Notes: a model not told the origin generated them from the sequence alone. Counted from the first letter of the stretch, positions 32,961 through 40,563 are shown. The stretch is 58,405 bases of DNA from Merdivicinus sp050943495 (GCA_050943495.1 JBMNPH010000012.1:1-58405); one strand, 5' to 3'. Program-made: numbers and translations.

Positions 32961-34358
32961 TGGATGTTTGAGGTCGGCGATTTCTCCCAGATCCGGCAGC
33001 CAGACGGAAGAGGCATCCACTTTTTTGTCAGGCTGTTCCATCTGACCTTTGATGGTGGCGGGAATTTCTCCAGAAAGCTGTTTCCGTACACTTTCCGCCC
33101 GCAGGCTGCAAAAGTCGTCAATGGTCCGGACTCCCTGCTGAAAGTCCTCATAAGAGCAGAAGGCGGTGGGATCTTTTTTTACATAAGGAGCGATCATAGC
33201 AGCAGTTTCTGCCACAGTTTTTTCAAACAGACCGCTCTCAAAATAATTTCGGATGAAGTCGTCAAAATAAGCGTGGTATTGGGCGAAATAGTCATTGTTT
33301 TTCATCAGATTGTGGTAGAGGGGACGGTTGAACATAATTTCCCCGGAAGCTGGGGTGTTGATGGGATAATTGACATAAAGTTCCGCGTCGTTGATGGGGT
33401 CCGGCATCCCCAGGGAGTAGGTTCCGAAGGCCAGATTGTAGTCCCAGGGAAGCATCTGTAATATTCCGTCTTCCTCATAGAGAAAGTAGTTGTGGCCGGT
33501 TTTTCCAAGGTAACTGTCCAGGTTCACCACAAACACCTGTACTGTGAAATACCGGAGTACCTCGTCCACATCAATGGCGGTTTCCAGATTTTCGCCGGTG
33601 GAAAGGATTTGCAGGGCGTCAATTAGACGCTGTTTGTCTTTCTCAGACGGTTTGAATTTGGCGTTGCGGAAGATGTTGTCGTAGCTTTCCGGATTTTCGT
33701 CAATGTATTTTAGCGCGACATCCGCATTTTCGTCATTTAAGGAACGGTAATCCGGTTTGTAAAGCTGTCCGAAATCCGCTCCAAAATTCCGGCGGCAGAA
33801 TGCCTCCTCCGGTTCTTCCACCGCCAGGAAAAGTCCCCAGTCTTCTCCGTTAACGGTTACCCACACATAACTGCAAAGAGGGGAGGGAACCTCCATAAAC
33901 CGCATCATGTCATAGGTCAGATAACTTTTCAGGTAGCTGTTGTCCTGGAAGGAAGCATCTAAAGAAAATTTGTCCAGGCCGTAATAGCTGTTTCCGTCCG
34001 CGTACTGGTCAAATTCCAGTTTGAGGCTGTACCGGGAAAGCCCGTATTTTTCCGTCAGCCGCAGGGAATTGTTTCCCTTGGCGCGGATTCCCACCCGCTC
34101 AAAGGATTCCCCGTCAATCACAACCGTGCAGGGAGAATAGGTTTCTTCCGCCGCCTTTTCCAGAAACCCGTCCCAGTTCTCCATCTGGATGTCAATAGTG
34201 TGTACCCGGCTGTCGTCAAAGAGCCGGTATACATATCCGGGAACCGAGCTGGCTTTTGGAATCCCCAATGCCTCCCCGTTCATCAGCAGAACGGTTAGAA
34301 GGACGGCAGCAAGAACCGCCAGCAGGTAGATGGCATCGGTCCATTTGTGCTTGAGCAT
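32958..34358 (-). CDS. CotH-like atypical protein kinase
   Basis: A 466-residue membrane-anchored protein with one N-terminal helix (about residues 9-27) and the rest outside. The CotH core is clear: VGIRAKGNNSLR, YYGLDKFSLDASFQDNSYLK, YVWVTVNGEDWGLFLAVEE, then HNYFLYEEDG and LPWDYNLAFG, with the conserved aspartate. CotH of Bacillus phosphorylates serines on the repeat-rich coat proteins CotB and CotG. Here it is the last gene of an operon with a repeat lipoprotein, a polyphosphate polymerase and DUF4956, so its target may be surface proteins. Membrane anchoring makes a spore-coat role less likely. The start is 4 bases after the DUF4956 stop. Confidence 0.85.
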   Translation of the reverse strand: MLKHKWTDAIYLLAVLAAVLLTVLLMNGEALGIPKASSVPGYVYRLFDDSRVHTIDIQMENWDGFLEKAAEETYSPCTVVIDGESFERVGIRAKGNNSLRLTEKYGLSRYSLKLEFDQYADGNSYYGLDKFSLDASFQDNSYLKSYLTYDMMRFMEVPSPLCSYVWVTVNGEDWGLFLAVEEPEEAFCRRNFGADFGQLYKPDYRSLNDENADVALKYIDENPESYDNIFRNAKFKPSEKDKQRLIDALQILSTGENLETAIDVDEVLRYFTVQVFVVNLDSYLGKTGHNYFLYEEDGILQMLPWDYNLAFGTYSLGMPDPINDAELYVNYPINTPASGEIMFNRPLYHNLMKNNDYFAQYHAYFDDFIRNYFESGLFEKTVAETAAMIAPYVKKDPTAFCSYEDFQQGVRTIDDFCSLRAESVRKQLSGEIPATIKGQMEQPDKKVDASSVWLPDLGEIADLKHP

Positions 34359-34362
34359 AGTG

Positions 34363-35034
34363 TTACCCCATATAGTCGCCGTTATAGGAAACCAGAACCG
34401 TGTGGGTGACGCCCGGAATGGTATCCAGCTGGTTTACAAAGGCGGAATCGGCGTTTTTCAGCCGCACTTCATAATTCAGCTCAATCTGTCCCGGGGCGAC
34501 ACTCTTGCTTTTTAAGGAGAGCCGCTTTACATTCCCGGCTACAAAGGACTGTACTGCCTGTTCCGTCTGGGTGCTGTCACAGTGTACCACCAGAATGTAG
34601 GGGGAATCCACGTTTTTCTGCCCGGAAAAAATCAACAGAACAATCCCAATCAGGATGCTTCCAAAAACTGCCAGGGGAATCATGCCGGCAGCCAGAACGA
34701 TACCGGCGGCAATGCTCCAGAACAGGAAGGCGATGTCCATGGGTTCTTTAATGGCTGTCCGGAACCGGACAATGGACAGCGCACCCACCATACCTAAGGA
34801 CAGCACCACATTGCTCACCACCGCCATAATAATCAGGGTGGTAATCATAGTCAGAGCGATGAGGGTGATGCCGAAACTGGCGGAGTACATCACGCCGGTG
34901 TAGCTTTTTTTGTACACGAAAAAGATGAGAAGTCCTAGGGCAAAGGCCAGCAGCATGGCGATGGCCATATCCAGCAGGGAAATGCTGGACAGATGCTCCA
35001 AAAAGCTGGATTTGAAAATATCCTGAAAGGTCAT
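34363..35034 (-). CDS. DUF4956 membrane protein
   Basis: A 223-residue protein with about four helices in residues 20-140 (the third follows the conserved GMVGALSIVRFRTAIKEP) and a C-terminal cytoplasmic domain. This is the DUF4956 family, whose function is unknown. In many Clostridia and Actinobacteria it travels with VTC-type polyphosphate polymerase and CotH genes, as here, so it may form a membrane partner for one of these. It lies 35 bases downstream of the polymerase gene and is followed immediately by CotH. Confidence 0.83.
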   Translation of the reverse strand: MTFQDIFKSSFLEHLSSISLLDMAIAMLLAFALGLLIFFVYKKSYTGVMYSASFGITLIALTMITTLIIMAVVSNVVLSLGMVGALSIVRFRTAIKEPMDIAFLFWSIAAGIVLAAGMIPLAVFGSILIGIVLLIFSGQKNVDSPYILVVHCDSTQTEQAVQSFVAGNVKRLSLKSKSVAPGQIELNYEVRLKNADSAFVNQLDTIPGVTHTVLVSYNGDYMG

Positions 35035-35069
35035 GGCAAACTCCTTCCCCGATTCAAACGGGTGTTGAT

Positions 35070-35768
35070 TCAGTCGTACCGCCGGCAGACGGCGTATTTG
35101 GAAAAAGCAGACGCCCGGCGGTTGGGGGTCTGTACCGCCATTCGGACGATTTCCGGCAGAAATTCATCATATTTGACTTCCAGAACCGAAATACCATCGG
35201 ATACTGGCACCGGCATCCGGGAAGGAACCAGAAAATCCCGGCAGCTGGTACAGGTCCGCAGGTTTCGGTCAATGGTAATCCGAACATTGCCGGGAGCGTA
35301 AAGAAAAGCCTCCCGGTCATAGCAGACAATGGTTTTGGGCCGCAGAAGCTGGCCTTTCATTTTGCTGTAAAGTTCCAGAAGCAGAGGGGAATCTTTGGAA
35401 AGCAGGAACTGAATGTCTCCCTTGAGAAGAAGTTCCGCTTCCTCCAGGGTCAGCCGGGCACTTAACTTGCCGCACAGTCCGTTTTCTTTGATTTTTTTCT
35501 CCATCCGAAGGAATCCGGTATCCTCCCCGTAATACCGCAGACGGAATTTTTCCCGCCGGTTTACTCCATTGATTTTTTGCCTCAGGGCATCGTCATAAGG
35601 CGTGTCAAAATACAGGCTGGTCACACGGTAAATACCGTGTGAACCAGCGTGGGGATCATGGGGAAACAGCTTTTGCAGTCTTTGGGTCAGCAGGAAATCC
35701 TCCTGTGGATTGATGGAATGTTTTTCCTCATGACGGAAGGAAAGCGGCTTTTTTTCCTTAATGACCAT
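35070..35768 (-). CDS. VTC-domain polyphosphate polymerase
   Basis: A 232-residue triphosphate-tunnel protein. The tunnel strands are seen in FRHEEKHSIN, VTSLYFDTPYDDAL, REKFRLRYYGED, RMEKKIKENGLCGKLSARLT and VVYDREAFLY-like IVCYDREAFLY, which place alternating basic and acidic side chains inside the barrel. Eukaryotic VTC proteins make polyphosphate from ATP, and bacterial members are assumed to do so. It lacks membrane helices, so DUF4956 may provide the membrane part. The ATG at 35768 lies inside the end of the lipoprotein gene, an 11-base overlap (ATGGTCATTAA), without its own ribosome site, so its translation is probably coupled. Confidence 0.82.
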   Translation of the reverse strand: MVIKEKKPLSFRHEEKHSINPQEDFLLTQRLQKLFPHDPHAGSHGIYRVTSLYFDTPYDDALRQKINGVNRREKFRLRYYGEDTGFLRMEKKIKENGLCGKLSARLTLEEAELLLKGDIQFLLSKDSPLLLELYSKMKGQLLRPKTIVCYDREAFLYAPGNVRITIDRNLRTCTSCRDFLVPSRMPVPVSDGISVLEVKYDEFLPEIVRMAVQTPNRRASAFSKYAVCRRYD

Positions 35769-36642
35769 AGCTGCTGTCGCCATCGTCGTAATTTGTGTTG
35801 CCTTCATAATTGGTGGTTCCGTTGTCATCGTAATTGGTGGAACCATAGTTGGTGCTGCTGTAATCGGTGACGCCGTCATTGTTAGGGCCGTAGTCCGTGT
35901 CGTTGTAATCAGTCACGCCGTCGTTGTTGGGGCCGTAGTCGGTATCGTTGTAATCGGTAACGCCGTCGTTGTTGGGGCCATAGTCCGTGTCGTTGTAATC
36001 GGTAACGCCGTCGTTGTTAGGGCCGTAGTCGGTGTCGTTGTAATCGGTGACACCGTCATTGTTGGGGCCATAGTCCGTGTCATTGTAGTCGGTAACGCCG
36101 TCGTTGTCAGGACCGTAATCGGTATCCTGGTAATTGGTCATACCGTAATCCGTTTCCCCTTCCAGGTCAACCGGACTTGCCAGGTGCATTTCGCCTACAT
36201 AATCTCGAACCTGGGTGACAATGTTGTTTAAGAACTGATCGCTGGGCATAACCGAACCTTTTTCGATTTCGATGGTGATGGTTTTCTTCTGCCCTTCCAC
36301 TTCTTCCACGAAGAAGCCGGCATCATTGATTTCCGAAACAAGGCTGCGAATGACTTCCTGGCATTCTTTTCCTACATAGGCGCTGTCATCGGTGATCAGT
36401 TTCTTGCCATCGTCGTTGATGCCTTCTACACTGGTTACAATTCCTTTTTCATCATAGTGCACGGCAATTTCCGGATTGACCTTCAGCACCAATGTTCCAG
36501 TGTCGGAAAGAGCAGTCGTCTGAAGGATACTGCTTTCGATCAGGGAACTGTCGGCAGCGGTTGTATTTCCGCATCCGGTGAAGGCAGTGACGGTAAAAGC
36601 CAGAGTCAGAATCAAAACTGCAAATCCGTTTTTCTTTTTCAT
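35758..36642 (-). CDS. Lipoprotein with RsgI-like domain and acidic tandem repeats
   Basis: A 294-residue protein. A lipoprotein-type signal ends at F-T-G-C24. Residues ~50-150 resemble the outside middle domain of RsgI (LKVNPEIAVHYDEKGIVTSVEGINDDG, with the N-P pair at which RsgI proteins are reported to self-cleave). Residues 170-259 are six 15-residue repeats of DYNDTDYGPNNDGVT type, followed by a tail of degenerate TNY units. No N-terminal anti-sigma part or membrane helix is present. The repeats resemble calcium-binding thrombospondin type 3 units (acidic NNDGVTDYND). It heads the VTC-DUF4956-CotH operon and follows sigI-rsgI. Function unknown; it may be a sensor or a CotH substrate. Ribosome site AAAGGAG. 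Confidence 0.78.
   Translation of the reverse strand: MKKKNGFAVLILTLAFTVTAFTGCGNTTAADSSLIESSILQTTALSDTGTLVLKVNPEIAVHYDEKGIVTSVEGINDDGKKLITDDSAYVGKECQEVIRSLVSEINDAGFFVEEVEGQKKTITIEIEKGSVMPSDQFLNNIVTQVRDYVGEMHLASPVDLEGETDYGMTNYQDTDYGPDNDGVTDYNDTDYGPNNDGVTDYNDTDYGPNNDGVTDYNDTDYGPNNDGVTDYNDTDYGPNNDGVTDYNDTDYGPNNDGVTDYSSTNYGSTNYDDNGTTNYEGNTNYDDGDSSYGH
35866..36135 (-). repeat. Six in-frame 45-base tandem repeats
   Basis: The units code for N/DYxDTDYGPxNDGVT. Five are identical in protein and the first varies (YQ and PD instead of YN and PN). At DNA level they differ only by silent changes (such as gtaatcggt versus gtagtcggt), so the array is open to copy-number change by slippage. Confidence 0.92.
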
Positions 36643-36697
36643 AATAATTCTCCTTTACAAGTTATGATCGGGGGATTTTTCTCTTATGAATAAAGAA

Positions 36698-36754
36698 TAC
36701 GAAAGAGAAAAACTCAAATCGGGGTATTATAAGATTTTTTGAAAAATTTTTGAA
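36698..36754 (-). promoter_or_regulatory. Promoter region of the lipoprotein operon
   Basis: Two readings overlap. A SigA-like promoter is TTCAAA (plus coordinates 36749-36754), 17 bases, TATAAT (36726-36731). A SigI-like one is ACCCC (36721-36725) with CGTA (36698-36701) 19 bases later and a T-rich spacer; published SigI promoters have a C-rich -35 and a CGWA -10. The spacing for SigI is unchecked, so the SigI reading is tentative. Confidence 0.35.
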
Positions 36755-36756
36755 AA

Positions 36757-37695
36757 TCAATCGTCAAATTCTTCGGGCTCATCATCTGTATCGTCCTCTG
36801 AATCATCCTCCGAATCGGAATATCCAGAATCATTTTTATCCGGAGTATCCATGGAACTGTCATAATTGGTATTTTCTTCAATATGACTGCTTTCCTGCTG
36901 TTCATACGGAGAATCTGCACTGGGTTCTTCCTCGGATGGATCATAATTTGAATCAGAATTTTCTTGGAATGGTTCGTCATCAGAATCATTATGATCATCA
37001 TTATCATCGGAAGAGGAGATCCCATAGTCACTATCAGAATAGGAAGGTGCAGGTTCAATCGGAATTTGGATTAAGCTGGATTCCGGCCGGAATACATCCT
37101 GGGCAGAAACCTCTTGAGAGGATGTCTGTGATATGGGTAGCTGAATCTGAATCTCGATTATGATATCTTCATGTGTTTCTGTTAAATGCTGATTGAGTTG
37201 GGAACTGACCTGAGCAGCCCATTCGTTATCGTCAGAATCCAAATAAATATGAACGGATTCTCCCGGTGAAAGATATCCCATTCCAGCAGCACGATCTACC
37301 AGTTCATCCGCTACGATTTCGAGTGGTTTCTTTTTATAGTCATGATAATCTGCAATTAAATTTACTCCATCCTGATTTGCTCCGGAAATTTCCAGAACCC
37401 GGTTGTTTCGATCAACCTCCAGCCGTACTTCGGGATTGATCTGTAATAATACGCTGCCATATGGAGTGGCCCATAATTGTGCTGCAGAGGCCAGGAAAAT
37501 CAGAAAACATGCAGCCGCAGCCCCAACGATAACAAAAATTGTCCGTGCAGGATGTTTTTCCTCTGTCCGCATGGGTAGAATATGGGTCAGTGTCTGTCCT
37601 ACCTGATAATTCTGATTGGCAGCTTTTCGGAAACAGCCTTTTTCATCTAATACTACCACATAAGCAGGGTGGCATTCCATAACCAAATATTTCAT
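36757..37695 (-). CDS. rsgI: RsgI-like anti-sigma factor
   Basis: A 312-residue single-pass protein. Residues 1-48 are an RsgI anti-sigma domain (VVVLDEKGCFRKAA, YQVGQTL). A membrane helix follows at about 51-71 (IFVIVGAAAACFLIFLAS), then the outside RsgI middle domain (VLLQINPEVRLEVDRNNRVLEISGANQDG, containing N-P). The C-terminal 120 residues are low-complexity and rich in D, E, S and N. It should hold the SigI factor, whose gene overlaps its start by 4 bases. In Clostridium thermocellum RsgI tails carry sugar-binding domains; here the tail is acidic and has none, so the signal is likely different, perhaps metal ions or surface charge. Confidence 0.83.
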   Translation of the reverse strand: MKYLVMECHPAYVVVLDEKGCFRKAANQNYQVGQTLTHILPMRTEEKHPARTIFVIVGAAAACFLIFLASAAQLWATPYGSVLLQINPEVRLEVDRNNRVLEISGANQDGVNLIADYHDYKKKPLEIVADELVDRAAGMGYLSPGESVHIYLDSDDNEWAAQVSSQLNQHLTETHEDIIIEIQIQLPISQTSSQEVSAQDVFRPESSLIQIPIEPAPSYSDSDYGISSSDDNDDHNDSDDEPFQENSDSNYDPSEEEPSADSPYEQQESSHIEENTNYDSSMDTPDKNDSGYSDSEDDSEDDTDDEPEEFDD

Positions 37696-38426
37696 ATATG
37701 ACCTCCTTGGCGGGGAGTAACTTGACGAAGATGTCCTCGGATAATTTCAAATCCATTCGTATAAGCCAGCAGAATGGCAACCATATATTTCCGATGTCGT
37801 TCCAACGTTTTGCGGGAAATTCCCGATCCCTTTGAAAGCTGTGCAATCGGCAGACGTCCGCTTTGCACCAATTCCTCCAATAATATGGGATGTTCCTTTG
37901 CATAACCGAGCGCCTGATGGCAGGCCGCCAATGTCCGTTCCTGCTTGGGACAATTGTCGGCAATGTCCGTCAAGGTGAGTTGAAATTTTACTAGCTGCTC
38001 TGCAAATTCTGATATTTCCGAACGTGCCGAAACAGATTCCTCCAATTCCTCTGTTTCATTGGTTCCGGAATCCAATGTTTCCAAAAGAGTACGGTCATCA
38101 TCGGCATCGGAATTTTGTTGGTCCAGGGATAGATAGCTATTGTGACGGCGTTCTTTCCGATAATAATCGATCAGACGATTCCGGATAGAAGTGGCTGCAA
38201 AACGAAGAAAATTTCCTTTTGTTTTGCTGTAATACAATACGGATTCATGAAAAGCCAGCATTGCGACGGATAATTCATCATCCTCTCCTTGCTTCGGAAA
38301 ACGGTGAATAATTTTGGCCGTTTCAGATTGAATGAAGGGGAGATATTTTGTCACCAACTGATCCGCCACAACGGAATTTTCCTTTGCGGCATAGACCTGT
38401 GCAATGATCTCATGATCCTGTTTCAT
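37692..38426 (-). CDS. sigI: SigI-like alternative sigma factor
   Basis: A 244-residue sigma factor of the SigI group: a region-2-like part (VTKYLPFIQSETAKIIHR, VAMLAFHESVLYYSKTKGNFLRFAATSIRNRLIDYYRKERR) and a C-terminal domain with helix-turn-helix LPIAQLSKGSGISRKTLERHRKYMV. SigI factors serve heat shock in Bacillus and cellulosome genes in Clostridium thermocellum. The start at 38426 has AGGAGTG upstream. It has a SigA-type promoter and overlaps rsgI by ATGA. The middle is long and acidic (DQQNSDADDD, NETEELEE). Likely targets are the lipoprotein operon just downstream, as inferred from neighbourhood. Confidence 0.82.
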   Translation of the reverse strand: MKQDHEIIAQVYAAKENSVVADQLVTKYLPFIQSETAKIIHRFPKQGEDDELSVAMLAFHESVLYYSKTKGNFLRFAATSIRNRLIDYYRKERRHNSYLSLDQQNSDADDDRTLLETLDSGTNETEELEESVSARSEISEFAEQLVKFQLTLTDIADNCPKQERTLAACHQALGYAKEHPILLEELVQSGRLPIAQLSKGSGISRKTLERHRKYMVAILLAYTNGFEIIRGHLRQVTPRQGGHI

Positions 38427-38478
38427 AGCGGCACTCCTGTCTGAAATGAAATCGATTCGAGATAACAAATCCCATTTT

Positions 38479-38507
38479 ATTATAACAGAAGTAATTCGGT
38501 GAGACAA
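38479..38507 (-). promoter_or_regulatory. SigA-type promoter of sigI-rsgI
   Basis: Minus strand: TTGTCT (plus coordinates 38502-38507), 17-base spacer, TATAAT (38479-38484). Confidence 0.7.
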
Positions 38508-38573
38508 GGAAAGGAAGAGACAGAAAGTGTCAATTTTAGGTAAAGTTTTGAAAAATCAATAAAATGGTCACAT

Positions 38574-38597
38574 TTTTGGGGCGTACGATTCCCAAAA
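38574..38597. repeat. Imperfect dyad near the recombinase and upstream of sigI
   Basis: TTTTGGG (38574-38580) and CCCAAAA (38591-38597) with CGTACG in the centre. It could be a recombinase crossover site (central dinucleotide AC at 38585-38586) or a weak hairpin after the recombinase gene; there is no T run on the minus strand, which counts against a terminator. Confidence 0.4.
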
Positions 38598-38612
38598 CTG
38601 AATTTTTGTGAT

Positions 38613-39221
38613 TTAAAGAGATTGTTGTTGATGACGTTTGATCCGTTTATAGAACCCTTGTCGTGAAAGACCGCATCGATTTGCTGCTTCAGAAGCAGTC
38701 AGTTCTCCTTGTCTCCATAATTCTGCCGTATCCTGAAAGCATGGAATCTCGCGTTCTGTGCGTCCAAAATGTACGCCGCGTGCTTTTGCTGAAGCAATTC
38801 CTTCTGCTTGCCGCTGACGGATATTTTCGCGTTCTGTTTGGGCAACATAAGAAAGAATCTGCAGTACTAAGTCTGCAATGAATGTACCGGTTAGATCTCG
38901 GCCCTGCTCTCGTGTATCGAGCAGCGGCATATCTAAAACATAAACATTTACCCCTTTTTCCTTAGTGAGGATACGCCATTGTTCTAGAATTTCATCATAG
39001 TTTCTTCCAAGTCGATCAATGGATTTGACAATTAAAAGATCGTTGGCTTTTATAGTACGCATAAGGCGCTGCCAAGCCGGTCGGTCAAAAACTTTACCAC
39101 TCTGTTTATCAATATAGATATTACGGCGGGGAATGGAGAAGTCCGTCAGCGCGTCCAGCTGGCGGACTTCATTTTGTTCCTTTGAAGATACTCGAACATA
39201 TCCGTATGTTTTTCCACTCAT
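38613..39221 (-). CDS. Serine recombinase, resolvase/invertase type
   Basis: A 202-residue recombinase. The catalytic serine is S12 in YGYVRVSSKEQN, and the family core continues with KSIDRLGRNYDEI, the long E helix and a C-terminal helix-turn-helix (LTASEAANRCGLSRQGFYKRIKR). It inverts or resolves DNA at short dyad sites. No transposase, terminal repeats or phage genes are beside it, so it is an orphan. An imperfect dyad, TTTTGGG-N10-CCCAAAA (38574-38597), lies 16 bases beyond its 3' end and could be a crossover site. The ATG at 39221 has AGGAGG upstream. No inverted gene segment is evident near it. Confidence 0.88.
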   Translation of the reverse strand: MSGKTYGYVRVSSKEQNEVRQLDALTDFSIPRRNIYIDKQSGKVFDRPAWQRLMRTIKANDLLIVKSIDRLGRNYDEILEQWRILTKEKGVNVYVLDMPLLDTREQGRDLTGTFIADLVLQILSYVAQTERENIRQRQAEGIASAKARGVHFGRTEREIPCFQDTAELWRQGELTASEAANRCGLSRQGFYKRIKRHQQQSL

Positions 39222-39320
39222 GATTAGGCCTCCTGTGCGTTGGTCGAGAAAAAATGCTGCTATTCTTAATATGTTAGCACAAATTTGGCCATTTTTCAAA
39301 ATATATGTTTTTTTTACGGA

Positions 39321-39358
39321 AAAAACCTCGAAATCTATTATAAGATTTCGAGGTTTCC
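39321..39358 (-). terminator. Terminator of the PrsA-like gene
   Basis: A 14-base stem, AAACCTCGAAATCT (39323-39336) and AGATTTCGAGGTTT (39343-39356), followed on the minus strand by TTTTTT. Confidence 0.88.
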
Positions 39359-39360
39359 TA

Positions 39361-40389
39361 TCATTGATATAAATTTTTCAAATGTTTTGGATTATGTTTG
39401 CTAACGGCTGCAGAATTTTCTTCGATGGATAAGGCATTTGCCCATTCTGTCACCATCTCATTAAATTCCTCTCCCTTCAAGTTCTGAAGGATGGTAGAAC
39501 GATAATTGGTAAAAGAATCTCCTGATAGGACATCCAAAGGCTGTACAACATAAATATTTTGATCATCTTCCACAACAGAAGCTTTTCCGATTTCTCCTTC
39601 CAGAATACCGGTATAAGGTTGTGTTGTAGCATCCGCACGCAGGAAAACCACCGAGGTATCAGTCGATTCTTCCGAAGAATCCTCTTCTGCTTCCGGATCC
39701 GCTAAATATTCGGCTTTTACTGTTTCAAAATCCTCACCGGCATTAATGCGGTCCGCAAGTTTTTGTGCGTCATCCCGTACGGATTGCAATGCATCATCGG
39801 TCAGTTTGTTTCCTTCTTCATCTAAAGCGGAGAGTGTGATTGCGATTCCTTTTGCATAATCTTTTTCAAAAGCAGCTTTAAGTTCCGATTCCGGTACCTC
39901 TTTTTCGCCGCCTTCTCCATAAATTGCTTCAAAAAGAAGACTCCGTTTATAACTATTCGTTAGAATATTGGTAAAAGAAGTTTTACCGCATCCTTCTTCC
40001 TCATAAATGGTTCCCATACCAAATGCGGACCAGTACATTTCGACCTGATAATCAATGTTGGTTTGATCCTCTTCTGATAAAGTGAGACCACGCTCTGCAA
40101 ATTGTGTTTCCACTGCCAAATATTCTTTTGCAAGCTCATTCGCCTTTGCTTGAATCCATTTCGTACCATCAGAACCTTCGATATTCTGTTCAAAAGGAGA
40201 TTTGGTAGCATCATAGCCTTCTGTTGAAGAGGCTGCATTGGCAGCATCAATGGAAAGACCAACATACATACCGGAAGTGACCGTATAATCTCCGCTGCGA
40301 TGTGTCCAGGAAGTATCACCGCCGCAGGCGGTCATCGAGCAAGCCATAACTGCTGAAAGAAGCAGAGCAGCTAGTTTATTCATCTTCAT
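39361..40389 (-). CDS. PrsA/SurA-like foldase lipoprotein
   Basis: A 342-residue lipoprotein. The signal ends at M-T-A-C22-G-G, followed by a mostly helical region and a possible parvulin-like part (residues ~170-310, where GIAITLSALDEEGNKL and VEDDQNIYVVQPLDV resemble the two edges of a rotamase domain). PrsA proteins help exported proteins to fold outside the membrane. The parvulin centre is not obvious, and an acidic insert (DPEAEEDSSEESTD) breaks it, so it may act as a chaperone without proline isomerase activity. The ATG at 40389 follows AAGGA by 12 bases; an earlier ATG at 40401 lies almost on this site. A single gene with its own terminator. Confidence 0.72.
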   Translation of the reverse strand: MKMNKLAALLLSAVMACSMTACGGDTSWTHRSGDYTVTSGMYVGLSIDAANAASSTEGYDATKSPFEQNIEGSDGTKWIQAKANELAKEYLAVETQFAERGLTLSEEDQTNIDYQVEMYWSAFGMGTIYEEEGCGKTSFTNILTNSYKRSLLFEAIYGEGGEKEVPESELKAAFEKDYAKGIAITLSALDEEGNKLTDDALQSVRDDAQKLADRINAGEDFETVKAEYLADPEAEEDSSEESTDTSVVFLRADATTQPYTGILEGEIGKASVVEDDQNIYVVQPLDVLSGDSFTNYRSTILQNLKGEEFNEMVTEWANALSIEENSAAVSKHNPKHLKNLYQ

Positions 40390-40563
40390 TAATCTTCTCA
40401 TTCCTTCTATATTCCGCTAAAGAGCGGTTATTTGCGTCCCGGGTGGGGCATACAACCTATATTATACAGGATTTATCCTCAAAAGTCCAGCATTTCCTCT
40501 GAAATTCAAGAAAACTTTCCAATTTCGGAAGGGCGTGAACCGATTTTTCTGCCAGCGCATAAG

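Noticed and set aside
35866..36135. Regularly spaced repeats considered as a CRISPR array
   Set aside because: The units are contiguous 45-base in-frame coding repeats with no variable spacers and no cas genes nearby.
35761..36231. A valine- and isoleucine-rich open frame on the plus strand opposite the repeats
   Set aside because: It arises from the 45-base repeat array read backwards; the lipoprotein frame has signal, domain and ribosome site.
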